A DNA stretch of 64,000 bases from Tridacna crocea (GCA_943736015.1 OX031062.1:58516962-58580961); one strand, 5' to 3'; counted from the first letter of the stretch, positions 9,770 through 21,568 are shown. A program made the numbers and translations. Notes: a model not told the origin generated them from the letters alone.

Positions 9770-11543
9770 GAGAATAATCGTGATAATACAAAATTTCCTG
9801 AAAATATTGTCTACAAAATAAGAATTTTCACGATGAAAATAAGGAAATAATTCTTACTCTTGTCAAAAGTTTTTATGGTGTCATGCCCACAACATCACTG
9901 ACATTCATGGCATCTAAAATTAGATACAGTTTTGAAACATCTTCGTGTATGACATAATGAAATCGATATATATATATAGATATCGAGTCAGAGATAGAAC
10001 TCAACTATCATGCTAATTTTATCTGGAATGTCAGCTTCATGCAAGATTGAGAAAATTTGCGTTGAAGTATATTGTGATTTTTTTCAGGAAACTTTATTAT
10101 ATCTCAATAAAATTTTCAGGAAACTTTAATTTATTATGTTAATATTAACAAATTAGCATGAAAGAGATACATGTATATGCCACCATAGGGGTAGAATACT
10201 TGTTAATATTTATAGCTTCACCGGCCAAATGCAAATGAGTTTATGTCATGACCCTGTTTCTGTTGTTTTAGGTGTCTGGGTCCATCTTTGTGTGCATAAA
10301 ACCATCTTTGTGTGCATTCCACCACCCCCAGAAGTTAGAAGTTTTATATGGACTTATAAAGTAATTCTGTCGCGGTAATCTCCTAAGGTTCTAATTTCTA
10401 AACCATATGGTATAAGGATACCACATTCAATATGTAGCTTGAATCTAACACACCTTTAATAACATTCTTCAAATGATACCTACATTCTTCAAATGATAGC
10501 TAGCCCTGGAACAAAATTGACATCTCCCGAGAAGGATCAAAAGCAAGATTGGCCTTGTCCCAGCTCACAAAGAATCTTTACTAATCTTCTCATTCTTAAG
10601 CACAAGGCCTAGGACGACCAAGTTTGGTATATAGCTTGATCTGGTGGATCTCTTCTGACTTTGTCCAGACTTTAGCCCTAGAAATGAAATAAGCACCATC
10701 TCTTATGTTTTTTACAGAGAAAACTTTGAGATCCTTCCTTCTTATAACCATAAAGCCTTGAGCTGTATTATTTGGTATGTGGTTGGATCTTGTTGACCAC
10801 TTTAGGGATTCAAATAATTATAGCATTTGACAACCCACATTAGAAGGTTGTTTGAAGTGGGATGACTTATCTTGCAGTATGAAGGTACTGAAGCTAGTCT
10901 ATACTTTTTGCAGACTATGATACCTATATAGGATCTTACACGAGTTGGTGTTTGAGATGAAATTTTATCAAATGAGTCAAGAGAAAATGTACTTAACAGA
11001 GGCTTTGGCAAGAATAATAAAATTTTTTCTAGACGAGATAAATAAAATTGTATCTGAAACCACAATGAATATCAGATTCCTTTTATAAAATAACGGTACT
11101 TCACAAATCATGGGAAGATGCCTATGTAGGCGCACGCATGGTAATATGCATAAGACTCTGGTTTCACTTCTATGAAAAACATACAAAATATTGTCAAAAA
11201 TGATGTCACACAATTATGATATCATACATGTATAAAATATGGAAATTTGTATATATTGCACTGAAAACAAGGGAGGTTACGTGATAATTTTTGTCTTTTT
11301 TCAGATGACTGATTGTGCTTGTATAACACTGAATCTGATCTGATGTAGTGATCAACAGATTACTTTTTATCACAACAGATAAAGGGACCAGTTTTTGACT
11401 CCTTAGTCTGCTTTAGAGAGCACAAGTAAGCAATTCATATCAGTCCTTTTGACAGTTATTGTTGCTCTGCATCAGAGTACTACTACCTTTGATTATTTAG
11501 TGAGGGAACATAATTATGAAAAAAGATTTTTTGTGTGTGTTAA
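9770..11543. other. No gene recognised
   Basis: The longest stretch of the left half without a recognisable repeat. It contains only a TCGATATATATATATAGATATCGA-like self-complementary AT block near 9963-9986 and a 17-base ACCATCTTTGTGTGCAT direct repeat near 10272-10310. The reading frames are short and featureless. Confidence 0.3.
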
Positions 11544-11772
11544 TTAACCCTATACCAGATGACAAAATTTTAGCCTTGTCCAAATTGAAAGCATTTGCAG
11601 ACCACAATATTAGTGTAGCTCAAATGGTGCAAATTTTCTTTGATAGGGTAGAATACATTGTGGGAAAAGGAGAAAATGCTGGTTACCAGCATTTTCTCCT
11701 TTTCCCAAAATATTTTCAAAAGGCTTCTTTCCCGGGGTCGTTGAAAGTCGGCTTTGTGCGGTAATGGGTTAA
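11544..11772 (-). mobile_element. P1 element, intact
   Basis: TTAA at both ends, with a near-perfect palindrome. Confidence 0.8.
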
Positions 11773-11780
11773 AGTATATC

Positions 11781-11998
11781 TTAACCCATTACCAAGCAGT
11801 CCCAGGTTTTAACCACCCTGATGAAATAGCTTTTTGAGAATATTGTGGGAAAACAAGAAAATGCTGGTAACCCCTTTCCCCAAGTTTTTTTTTTCCCTTT
11901 CAGAAACAAATTCATTTATTTGAGGCACATTTAATGTTATCTTTCAATGCTTTTAATTTGAATTGGTCTAAAATCTTGTTGAATTGTTTAAGAGTTGA
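11781..11998 (+). mobile_element. P1 element with half its palindrome deleted
   Basis: It lies 8 bases after the previous copy in opposite orientation. The right arm of the palindrome is missing from its CAGCATTTTC part onward, leaving GGTAACCCCTTTCCCC. Confidence 0.65.
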
Positions 11999-12424
11999 AG
12001 TAGTCTAGCAATGGTGACTAATTTCAAACTGTAAAGGTATTTATGGTGATCTTTTTCTGTCCTGTATGTAAGGGCAACAAGAGGTTGTAGTCAGCAGGTC
12101 AGCAGGATATGTGTCTGTGCAGATAGCATTTGATTTTCAGATTGTTTCTGCCACTACCAATAATGCAACATTTTTATTTATGAAGTACAAAGGAACATTT
12201 TATATTAACACATGCATAGCTGATAATTTTCAAGGTGTGTAGGAATTAGATATTAAAGAGATAGCAAGAACCCACAATACACTAGTTGTTCTGCTTCCTG
12301 TCAAAAGTATTACTGGTATATTTTATTTTTGTTTTTAAATTTTGAAATATTTTTTAATTTTATTTGACCCTGTGCCAGATAAAAGCATTTTAGGTTTTGT
12401 CTATGTTGTGAGCATTTACAATGG

Positions 12425-12653
12425 TTAACCCATTACCAGACGACAATATTTTAGACTGGTCCAAATTGAAAGCATTTGCAGACGACAAAATAAAAGTGAC
12501 TGAAAACTTGAAATTTGTTTTGTGAAGGGTAGAAAACATTGTGGGAAAAGAAGAAAATGCTGGTTACCAGCATTTTCTCCTTTTCCCACAATGTTTTCAA
12601 AAGGCTTTTCTCTCAGGGGCGTCAAAAGTAGGGATTGTGTGGTAATGGGTTAA
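12425..12653 (-). mobile_element. P1 element, intact
   Basis: TTAA at both ends (GGTAATGGGTTAA on the right) and one palindrome mismatch. Confidence 0.85.
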
Positions 12654-12686
12654 TCAAATCGAGATTCAATGATTTGATTTTCTACA

Positions 12687-12955
12687 GAAGGGTTGAAAAT
12701 ATTGTTGGAAAAGGAGAAAATATTGATTACCAATGTTTTCTCCTTGTTCCATTATATTTTCAAAAGCTGTCTGGTGCAGTGTCATGAAATCATTGTCTGT
12801 ATTGAGAGCATTTGCAGAAGTCTTGTAAATTAGACATGGATCAGATATCAGGATTTGTGTTGGAAAAGATCTAGTAGAAAACATTGTTGGAAAAGGAGAA
12901 AGATGCTGGTTACCAGCATGTTTCCTCCTTTTGAAAATGTTCCAACTTAACAGCT
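12687..12955 (-). repeat. Two decayed P1 cores
   Basis: Degenerate palindromes at about 12695-12765 (starts AAATATTGTTGGAAAAGG) and 12872-12945 (starts AAACATTGTTGGAAAAGG). Flanks are only partly recognisable. Confidence 0.55.
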
Positions 12956-13334
12956 CTCTTGTTCAGGGCCATTAAAACAATGATATTGTGAAATTGGAAT
13001 TGTGCCATTTTATTAAATTTCCAGTCACTGTGGTTTATAAATTTGTATTGGGAGAGCTTTTTTGAATAAGATTAAAAAAAAAAAACATTTAGAAGATTGT
13101 ATTTCAAGATCACTGGAGCACAGCTTGCTGAGATGAACCTTTGTGATTGTTTAATATCTGAGGTCGGTGTTCCTGTAATATGTAGGCTGTAAGGCAGATA
13201 GTGTAGATCAAGATCAGCTATACCTAATCTGTACTGTTGGATACTTTGATAATTGTCCAGATCGAAGATTGCTTTAATTTTCTCACTTAGATTTATAGTC
13301 ATTAGCTGAAAATTTCTCCTTCATTTCATGAAGC

Positions 13335-13522
13335 CAGAGCTCCAGAGAGAGGGAGTGATATTGATTTCAAAATGAAAAACATAATTCTCAATTAAACCCT
13401 ATGTTGTGGGTACTCATTAGAATCGTCTCATCAAGACGATTCTAATGAGTACCCACAATATAGGGTTTGGAAGAGAAATAATAGATTTAGAGTACCATCA
13501 CTCCCTCTTATCTGGAGCCCTG
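13335..13522. mobile_element. 188 bp palindromic MITE with 6 bp target duplication
   Basis: The ends are CAGAGCTCCAGA...AGGGAGTGAT and the inverted match ending GGAGCCCTG. TGAAGC abuts both sides (13329-13334 and 13523-13528). The centre (13394-13468) is a 35 bp inverted repeat with a CATCA loop and a single G/A difference that still allows G-U pairing. CAGGG-type ends suggest a hAT-like element, although those normally duplicate 8 bp. Confidence 0.75.
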
Positions 13523-13574
13523 TGAAGCTGTATAATCTTTTTGCATAAAATGTATGTATGCTCTTGATTAAGAT

Positions 13575-13650
13575 GGCATTTGAAAGCATTGTGGAAAAAG
13601 GAGAAACTGCGGGTAATATGCATTTTCTCCATTTCCCACCATGTTTTTTT
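13575..13650. repeat. Decayed P1 core
   Basis: Recognisable as AGCATTGTGGAAAAAGG ... TTTCTCCATTTCCCACC. The flanks have been lost. Confidence 0.5.
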
Positions 13651-13918
13651 TTGACAAAAGATAAATCTAATTAGAGAGCCACACTGAATTAGTTTTCTGC
13701 CTTATGGTTTTAGTTTCACACAAAAAAAATCCTTTGTTTCAAACTTCCTTGCAAATAAATCCACCTAAAACATTGTTCATAACCAGCTTTTCTTCCTTTT
13801 GCTAGAATGTCTTACCTACCAAAGATATTTTAACGCTGTCCTTTGGGACATATTTAAAATTTTGTCTACCAATGCTTTCAATTGGACAGGTCTAATACAT
13901 GTATGCTTTGTTGCTCGC

Positions 13919-14116
13919 TTAACTCTACCACAAGACAAAATTTTGGACTGCTCCAAATTGAAAGCATTTGCAGACTAAGAAATAAATATGACTAAAAATT
14001 TCAAAAGGGTAGGAAACATTGTGGGAAAAGGAGAAAATTCTGGTTACCAGTATTTTCTCCTTTTCCCATAATGTTTTCAAGGTGGTTAATAGTCAGGATT
14101 GTGTGTAATGGGTTAA
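13919..14116 (-). mobile_element. P1 element, slightly shortened
   Basis: TTAA at both ends; about 30 bases shorter than full length through small deletions on both sides of the palindrome. Confidence 0.75.
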
Positions 14117-14226
14117 ATATTGAGGATTTTAAACTAGATGGTAGATATCTCAGCAGGTTTAACAGGTGTGCTTGTAGATCTGATCTTTCCAAGCATCTCT
14201 TTAATGCATTTTTGTGATTTCTTAGC

Positions 14227-15342
14227 TCTACTGGCTTTCAGCCAGCAGAGCTTATGTCATGGCGTGGTTTCCGTCGTCTGTCAGTCCGTCCGTCCGTCCG
14301 TCCGTTTGTCTTTTTCTTGTTTACGCGATAAAGTCTTCATTTCTGGTCAGATTTTCGTGAAACTTACACAGTTTGTTTATCTCATCGATAGCTTTAACCC
14401 TATTGATTTTGAAAAAATCTGACAAACAGTATGGGAGAAGTAGCCATTTCAAGTTTAAAATTTCCATTTCTTGTTTACGCGATTAAGTCTGTATTTTTGG
14501 TCAGATTTCCATGAAACTTGCAGAGTTTGTTTATCTCATCAAAATCTTCAACCCTATTGATTTTGAAAAAAAATCCAACAAACAGTATGGGAAAAGTAGC
14601 CATTTCAAGTTGAAAACTTTCATTTCTTGTTTACACAATAAAGTCTTCATTTTTGGTCAGATTTCTGTGAAACTTACCCAGTTTGTTTATCTCATCAATA
14701 GCTTTAACCCTATTAATTTTGAAAAAAATCCGACAAACAATATGGGAAAAGTAGCCATTTCAGGTTTAAAATTTCCATTTCTTGTTTACGCGATTAAGTC
14801 TATGTTTTTGGTCAGATCTCCATGAAACTTGCAGAATTTGTTTATCTTATCAACAGCTTCAATCCTATTGATTTTGAAAAAAATCCAACAAACTGTATGG
14901 GAAAAGTAGCCATTTCAAGTTGAAAATTTTCATTTCTCGTTTACGCGATAAAGTCTTCATTTTTGGTCAGATTTCTGTGAAACTTACACAGTTTGTTTAT
15001 CTCATGGATAGCTTAAAGCCTATTGATTTTGAAAAAAATCTGACAAACAGTATGGGAAAAGTAGCCATTTCAAATTGAACAATTTCATTGCCTGTTTGCA
15101 TGATAAAGTATTTATTTGTGATCAGATTTTTATGAATTTTTCAGCTTGTTTATCCCGTCAATAGCTTTTTAACCCTGTTGAGTTTGAAAAAATTCAACAA
15201 ACAGTAATGGAAAAGTAGCCATTTTGAGTTGAAAATGTCAACTTTTTTGTCTTTGTGCGTAATGAATTCCTATGTATGCTTTATTTAAAAGCAAACTCTC
15301 TGCCAGTAGAGCATATTCAGGCCCTTCAGGGCCTTCTAGTTT
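14227..15342 (+). mobile_element. Family E Helitron-like repeat, full length
   Basis: The start is a hairpin region GGCTTTCAGCCAGCAGAGC, then GTCCGTCC microsatellite (14282-14307), then about six tandem monomers of ~155 bp. The last two diverge. It ends AGGCCCTTCAGGGCCT plus TCTAGTTT. A 3' hairpin shortly before a fixed tail, central tandem repeats and no TIR or target duplication are the layout described for non-autonomous Helentron/Helitron elements in oysters. No Rep/helicase is present. Assignment is by structure only. Confidence 0.6.
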
Positions 15343-15379
15343 ATTCATACGTTTAACATGTTTTATCAAGTGATTTTTA

Positions 15380-16060
15380 TCAAAAATGTAATCAACGCAT
15401 CTGAGCACGGTGTGCTTATGGGGAGCTTTTAGGATCACCAGGTGTCCTTCGTGTATGTTTTTGATCTGTCAAGAAACAAGTTGTGAATGGGGGCACTATA
15501 TAGAAATTTAGGAATTCTTAAAAATTTGTCTTCTCTGAAACTGCTGGTCATATTTTGAAATAATTTCACAGAGATGTTCCTGGGATGACCCTTAGCAAAA
15601 ACTGTTCGCGAAATTTTGATCCATCATGAAACACGGCTATGGTGAATGGGGGCTTCTTGCTATATAGGGAAATGAAGAAATTCTTAAAAATTCTTCTTCT
15701 CTGAAACTGCAGATCAGATTTTGAAATAATTTTAGAGAAATGTTCCTTGGATGACCCTTTTTAAAACTTGTATGCGAAATTTTGATCCATCAAGAAACAT
15801 GGCTCTGATGAATTGGGGCTTCTTGCACTATGTATGGCCATGAAGAAATTCTTTAAAATTCTTCTTCTCTGAAACGGCTGATCAGATTTTGAAATAATTT
15901 CACAGAAATATTCCTTGGCTGACCCTTTTCAAAAACTGCTCAAGAAATTTTGATCCATCAAGAAACATGGTTCTGATGCCTGTGGGCTATTTACACTATA
16001 CAGACATGAAGAAATTTTTAAAAATTCTTCTCTGAAATGGCTGATAGATAAGGGTTTAAG
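15380..16060 (+). repeat. Family A repeat, decayed (about 4 monomers)
   Basis: Family A elements start with AGCTCACCTGAGCAC and a short hairpin, carry ~166 bp monomers (TTCACAGAGATGTTCCTTGG, GACCCTTTTCAAAAA, TTTTGATCCGTCAAGAAACA), and end CAGGTGAGCGATCCAGGGCC plus CTCTTGTTT. The start and end of family A contain AGCTCACCT and AGGTGAGC as subterminal inverted repeats. This copy has a worn start (CATCTGAGCACGGTGTGCT) and no recognisable 3' end. Confidence 0.6.
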
Positions 16061-16297
16061 AAGATTCCATGGACATTGTTGGCCTTTCCAGATTGTTTCC
16101 ATCTTGTTTTGACATGGTGTACTGACTTGTATTGAAATAGTCCTGTTATACTATTTAGACACACTTTTAAATATTTTTTTTTCTAGGTACCTAATTGAAA
16201 TACACACTAGTAGATTAAGAATCTTAAGGATAAAGTTGACTGGTTCCAGGTTGCCATCTCCACTAAGCTCTGCTACAAAAGCATCATCAAGGGACTA

Positions 16298-16447
16298 ACC
16301 TAGTGACTAGGTGAATTGATGACTTTTCTAAACAGAATTTGAATATAACCTAGTGACTAGGGGAATTGATGACTTTTCTAAACAGAATTTGAATATAACC
16401 TAGTGACTAGGGGAATTGATGACTTTTCTAAACAGAATTTGAATATA
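16298..16447 (+). repeat. Three tandem 50 bp units
   Basis: Units start at 16298, 16348 and 16398 with ACCTAGTGACTAGG. Units 2 and 3 are identical and unit 1 differs by one base. This is a recent local expansion or a slippage product. Confidence 0.9.
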
Positions 16448-16535
16448 ACCTGGGGACATTTAATATTGTTTCAAGCTTCAAAAAAACTTTGACAGTTGGC
16501 TGATAAAGAATGTCATCTGAGCCAGAGAAAGCACC

Positions 16536-17254
16536 CAGGGTTTTCCATGACGCACAAGTCCTGCGTCATTGACGCAATTTTAATTCAAATGACCCCCAAA
16601 ATAAATGACAGTGCGTCATCGGTGACGCAACTTTCCAAAATCTAAATAATGTACGTAGTTGAATGAAGCGTCATAATTCCAAGTCTGTTCTTACTTCAAT
16701 GTCAGACGTACACCGTTCTTTTTTTAACTACAGGGTTTATTTTAGATAAAAGTGGTTTTCCGGTAATTTATTTATAGAATAAGACTGGTTTACGCATTAT
16801 TGCCGAAATCTATATTGGACACGTGTCATAAATATGGGCCCAGTCAAAGTCGTGGTTGGGTTCTCTGTATTTCATAGCATATTTTACACTACTTCCGGAA
16901 TATAAAAGTACACATTACCTGTCTGTGCTGTTGGCGGAAAAATAATGGCATGACGAAGAAACATGTAGCCTTCTTCTATGGTCTGCTTCCTACAACTGCC
17001 TATCAAACCATGTCAAGCAGCGATTCAGACAAACATGTTTGGTCTGTCAAAAAATAACATCGGCCTTTCCGTCAGAAATGATCGACCGACTTTTCAATCT
17101 TGGAAGTTGGCGTTTAAAAGGTAAAATGCATTATAAATCATGTTTGAAGTTGATGGCGCGGAAATCCATATTTTTGACCCCCAAAATTAATGAAATGACC
17201 CGCAACTAATGAGGAACAATGACCCCCAATTTTCAAAGCCGAGGGAAAACCCTG
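16536..17254. mobile_element. 719 bp non-autonomous TIR element (hAT-like ends)
   Basis: Starts CAGGGTTTTCC and ends GGGAAAACCCTG. Inside both ends lie ATGACCCCCAA-type words (16588 direct; 17160-17235 direct), plus repeated GACGCA/TGCGTCA words near the left end. No convincing 8 bp duplication flanks it and no transposase frame is present. Confidence 0.5.
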
Positions 17255-17437
17255 CCACCCATGGTGGCTTATAGAAATTTGTCAATTGTTTATTCAGCAT
17301 AATATTTTAAGCTCACATCAGGATGTTTGACCCAAAGCTTTGAATTTTGACCTGAACTATTCAGGACAGGGGGTCAGAACGACCCTCAAAATTCTACATC
17401 TGGAGAAAGCAAAGTAGCTCATTCTTTATTCAACTTT

Positions 17438-17560
17438 TTAATCACACAACAAAATTTTAGACTTGTCCATATTGCAGGAATTTACAGGGCAAAATTACAG
17501 TGTTTTCAAATGATTGAATTTGGCCTTGAATAGGTTTAAAACGTTGTGGGAAAATAATGA
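17438..17560 (-). repeat. P1 fragment
   Basis: Left P1 end (TTAATCACACAACAAAATTT) running into GTTGTGGGAAAATAATG, where it breaks off within the palindrome. Confidence 0.5.
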
Positions 17561-17637
17561 GTGAATACAAGCAGGGTTGTTAAATCTGCGTATTTCCTTT
17601 AACAGAGGCTGAGTTAATATAATCAGGACTAAGAGAA

Positions 17638-17871
17638 TTAACTCTTTACAACATGAAAGAATGCTAGACAATTCCAAAGAATTTAAAGAATTCACAGACA
17701 ACAAATTACATGTTGCACATTAGATAGAACTTGTCTTTGATAGGGTAGAAAGCATCGTGGGGAAAGGAGAAAATGATGGTTATCAACATTTTCTCCTTTT
17801 CCCACATTGTTTTCAAAAGGCTTATGCATCATGGTCGTTAAAAGTGGAAATTGTGTGGTAAAGGGACTTAA
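17638..17871 (-). mobile_element. P1 element, diverged
   Basis: TTAA at both ends and full length. The palindrome has about five mismatches. Confidence 0.7.
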
Positions 17872-17885
17872 AGAAATACAATTTT

Positions 17886-18492
17886 TAGCTCACCTGAGCA
17901 CATTATGTACTCAAGGGATCTTTTAGGATCACCGGGTGTCCGTCGTCCCTTGTGCATTGTCTGTCGTCGGTCGTCAACAATTCTTTAAGCATCAGCTCCT
18001 CCTAAACAGCTGGGCCCATTTGGACCAAACTTGGCTGGAATGTTCCTTGGGAGGTCCTCTTAAAAAATTGTCCACAGAATTTGATTCCATCAAAAACTCT
18101 GGTTGCTATGGCAATCAAATGGAATTATCTAAGAAATTCTTTAAAAATCTTCTTCTGAAACCGCTGGCCAGATTTTAAAATAGTTTTACATAGATGTTCC
18201 TTGGGTGAACCTTTTCAAAAAGTGTTTGCGAAATTTTGATCTGTCAAGAAATATGGCTCTGTTGACTGGAGGCTAGTAGTCTTGCACTTTACTGAAATTA
18301 AGAAATTCTTAGAAATTCTTCTTTTCCGAAACTGATGGTCAGATTTTGAAGTGACTTTTACAGGTGACCTTTTTAAAATTGCTTAGCAAAATATGATTTT
18401 GTTTCCAATGTTTCAATACCTAAAAAAAAAAAGGCTATGGTCCTCTCAAAAATTGAAGTGAGCGATCCAGGGCCATCTTGGCCCTCTTGTTT
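17886..18492 (+). mobile_element. Family A repeat, short complete copy
   Basis: Begins TTTTTAGCTCACCTGAGCAC, has GGATCACCGGGTGTCCGTCG, about two and a half monomers, and ends GTGAGCGATCCAGGGCC...GGCCCTCTTGTTT. Both diagnostic ends are present, so this is a small complete element. Confidence 0.65.
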
Positions 18493-18590
18493 ACAGTATT
18501 ATTTTCCATGTCATAGAAATTTGAACTTTTGGAATGTTAAGTGGACATACAGGATTATTCTGAAAAATCACCATCCTTTTGTATGAACTT

Positions 18591-18817
18591 TTTAACAAAG
18601 ACAAAATTTTAGACTGGTGCAAATTGAAAGCACTTGCAGACAACCAGATAAACACAACTCAAAAGTTGAAATTGGTTCGCAGCATGGTAGAAAACATTGT
18701 GGGAAAAGGGGAAAATGCTGCATGGTTACCAGCATTTTCTCCTTTTTCCACAAGGTTTTCTAAACTCTTTTTTTCTCTGGGTCGTTAAAACTCGGGATAA
18801 TGTGAAGTAAAGGGTTA
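18591..18817 (-). mobile_element. P1 element
   Basis: Full length. A CATG insertion in the palindrome centre (ATGCTGCATGGTTACC) breaks its symmetry, and the ends are worn. Confidence 0.7.
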
Positions 18818-19000
18818 GATGGACATAGGAGATTATTTTGAAAAACCACCATCCTTTTGTAACAAGTAAAATTTAAAATTTCCTGTTTCCCTAAGGAAAT
18901 GAAATTCAGATTCTCAGCCATCACTATCAATGCAGTGAATGTGAAAGTCAAGCTGTTAGTTTCAGAATATCTGATAAAGAAGTGGACAGGTATAAATCCA

Positions 19001-19050
19001 AGATCAGACTGGATGTTCTGTGCAGTCTGATCTAGGTCTACATTGTCTGG
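19001..19050. repeat. AGATCAGACTG hairpin motif, copy 2
   Basis: AGATCAGACTG, an 11-base loop, then CAGTCTGATCT: an 11 bp exact stem. It is followed by the word GGTCTACATTGTCTG. Confidence 0.6.
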
Positions 19051-19077
19051 TTATCCTTTCACCACACAATCATGAGT

Positions 19078-19307
19078 TTAAACCTTCACCACACAAGCCC
19101 TACATTTAATGACCTTGTTAAAAAAGCTTTTTGAAAACATTGTGGGAAAAGGAGAAAATGCTGGTAGCCAGCATTTTCTGCTTTTCCCACCATGTTTTCA
19201 TCCCTTTCTAAAACAGTTTTGGATTTTAAGGCATGCTTATTTTGTCGTCTGCAAATGTTCTCAATTTGGACCAGTCTAGAATTTCATCATTAGGTATAAA
19301 GAGTTAA
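19078..19307 (+). mobile_element. P1 element
   Basis: TTAA at both ends and a well-preserved palindrome with G in place of A in the left part of its centre. Confidence 0.75.
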
Positions 19308-19414
19308 ACCATTATCCTGCTAAATAACTAAAATGAAATTTTCAATTTGATGGTAAAACTCCAAATATTGCTTTTTCGAAGGTATGACTTAGAATGATAT
19401 TGCCTTAGCCCACA

Positions 19415-19480
19415 GTGTAGATGAAAAATCAGACTGCATGTTCTGTGCCATCTGATCTTGATTTACACCGTCTGATAAAG
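19415..19480. repeat. AGATCAGACTG hairpin motif, copy 3
   Basis: GTGTAGATG...ATCAGACTGC paired with CATCTGATCTTGATTTACAC. Confidence 0.5.
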
Positions 19481-19484
19481 GTTT

Positions 19485-19942
19485 GTTAGTTGCACTTAGC
19501 AGCCTAAGGGTTAATGATCTTAACAGGGAAGGCTTTGAAAAGCATTTTGAGAAGAGGAGAAAACGCTGGAGACCAGCATTTTCAACTTTACCCACATTTA
19601 ACTCATTACCAAACGACAAAATCTTAGACTGGTCCAAATTGAAAGCATTTGCAGATGATAAAATGAACATAACTCAAAAATTGAAATTTGTGCTGGGAAG
19701 GGTAGAAAACATTGTGGGAAAAGGAGAAAATGCTGGTTACCAGCATTTTCTCCTTTTCCCACAATGTTTTCTAAAGGCTTCTTTCTCAGGGGCATCAAAA
19801 GTAGGGATTGTGTGGTAATGGGTTAATTGTTTTTGTGTCCTTTCACTCACAACTTCGATCATTTGAGCCATATTTAATTTGTTGTCTGCAAATGTTTTGA
19901 GTTTAAACCAGCCTTAAATTTTGCTGTTTGGTAAAAACTTAA
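19485..19942 (+). mobile_element. P1 element, degenerate outer copy
   Basis: Left part (19485-19597, ends TTACCCACATT) and right part (19827-19942, ends GGTAAAAACTTAA) belong to one P1 that was split by the next entry at its palindrome. Confidence 0.6.
19598..19826 (-). mobile_element. P1 element nested in P1
   Basis: Intact, with a perfect-looking palindrome and TTAA at both ends. It is much better preserved than its host, so it is younger. Confidence 0.85.
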
Positions 19943-20170
19943 GCAAGTAAATTCAAGTTCAATGCAACAAGGGTCAAAGTTTCAATTAAGTCCAAATGTA
20001 AAAGGCCTGTTTACAAAATAAATTGCATTTTTACAATGTGAAAATACAGTGAGTATTATGACTTAAACAGTATGTAAAATTGCAGTTCGTAAAAGTTCCA
20101 GTCAGTGGTAGAAAAAAGATTTTTGAAACTAGAACAGATCCTACCGTGCCGCATTATCAGTGTTTTCATT

Positions 20171-20323
20171 GATGATTGCGGACGATTGGACGACTTTTGG
20201 TCGTAAATCTCTGCAGTAACTGATGATTGCGGACGTTTGGACGACTTTTGGTCGTAAATCTCTGCAGTAACTGAGGACTGCGGACGATTGGCCGACTTTT
20301 GGTAGTAAATTACTGCAGTAAAG
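20171..20323. repeat. Three tandem 51 bp units
   Basis: Units start at 20171, 20222 and 20273. Each contains TTGCGGACG and the self-complementary ACGACTTTTGGTCGT. The third unit is the most diverged. Confidence 0.8.
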
Positions 20324-20803
20324 TAATAGTGATGTAAACACTGATTGTGATAATTCAGTGTGTTGAAACAAAACTCTCGTTCACTTGATCATTTTGTCCC
20401 CACTCTAGGCAAGAAAAACCAAGTTTATCAGCATTATAAACAGAAACGACACAGGCAGATTGTCGCTTATTTGTTTATCATCAATACAGGAAGAGGCTAT
20501 TACATTGAAATAAGAAAATAGGTTCAGAATGAGCAATTTCACTCTGACAACATAATATTTACAATAGTCCTGTGTATGACTCGTATCACAAATGAGATAC
20601 AATGTTATCATATGACATTCTCGAAGACCTAGACCGAATATACACAAAGATGACAAAGGTTATCTTGATCAGTGGTGTCTCTGAAATTGACAGGCTTGTC
20701 CATGTATTTTCACACACATATATCATGACAACCAGTGCAGTAACTGACATGTTCAGATTTTCTCCAATCTTTTATATAGAGGATATTTGTTTTTTTTCGG
20801 TGA

Positions 20804-20935
20804 AAGATGGAAATTTATTTCATCAAGTGGACACCATCGGTAATATTTTCACAAAGGGCAAAGCCATGAGTGAAAATATTACCAATGGTGTTCACGAGAT
20901 GAAAAAAATTTCCATCTTTTAACGAAAAAAATAAA
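20804..20935. repeat. Long hairpin, arms of about 55 bp
   Basis: GTGAAAGATGGAAATTTATT...GGTAATATTTTCAC, a 17-base loop, then GTGAAAATATTACC...AAATTTCCATCTTTTAAC. A few mismatches and a small indel are present. No flanking duplication was found. Confidence 0.65.
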
Positions 20936-21568
20936 TATTCTATTTATTTCATGCTTTTAACCCTTTCTAGGAGGAGGAGCTTTATCAAAATCTAGTACAA
21001 TTCTTTTCCATTATTCCCCCTGGCGTACCCCTTCCACATAGCAACACATTACAATATTACGTCAAGCATGAGAAAATGTAAGGTATATGACGTCATATTT
21101 CCCATCTGGTTGTTAGGCATGGCAATTTACCTAGGCAACAAGAACGTGAAAATTGGTATTTTCACTGGTGGTACCACTGTAAGATCGAAAAATATTTCCA
21201 CTGCTATTTCTCTATATCCTACCGGAAAGCATGAAATAAAATTTTTGTGTTATGTATGTTGTGATGGGTTATCTGTTACATTTTCAGATTGTAAACGGTG
21301 AAAATTACCTAACTTTCTGGACTTTACAAGAGCTTAAAGTAGTGAATAGATTAATGATTATGTTCGTGTGCTGTCATGTGCACAGTTTGACCAGTCTACA
21401 TAATACCTTATCAGTGTACCAAGATGACATTTTATCTGTTGATTATTAAGTTTAAAAGCATTGTGAAAAAAGGAGCAAGTGTTTGGAACAAGCATCATTG
21501 GTTGATTTCCTACAATGTTTTACATACTTGAAAAATGACAGTTCTGTTATTCTTTAAATGTGCGTCTA

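Noticed and set aside
12425-12653. Open frames of about 65 residues across P1 elements (here and at 6195, 9569, 19598 and 35033) translating to similar peptides
   Set aside because: The similarity is that of the repeat DNA itself. The same frame runs across both palindrome arms and differs in start and end between copies. No coding signature is visible.
14282-14307. GTCC microsatellite as a stand-alone feature
   Set aside because: It is a fixed part of the family E start block, seen again at 32840.
20602-20922. 106-residue open frame
   Set aside because: Runs through the hairpin at 20804-20935 and has no recognisable domain or gene-like composition.
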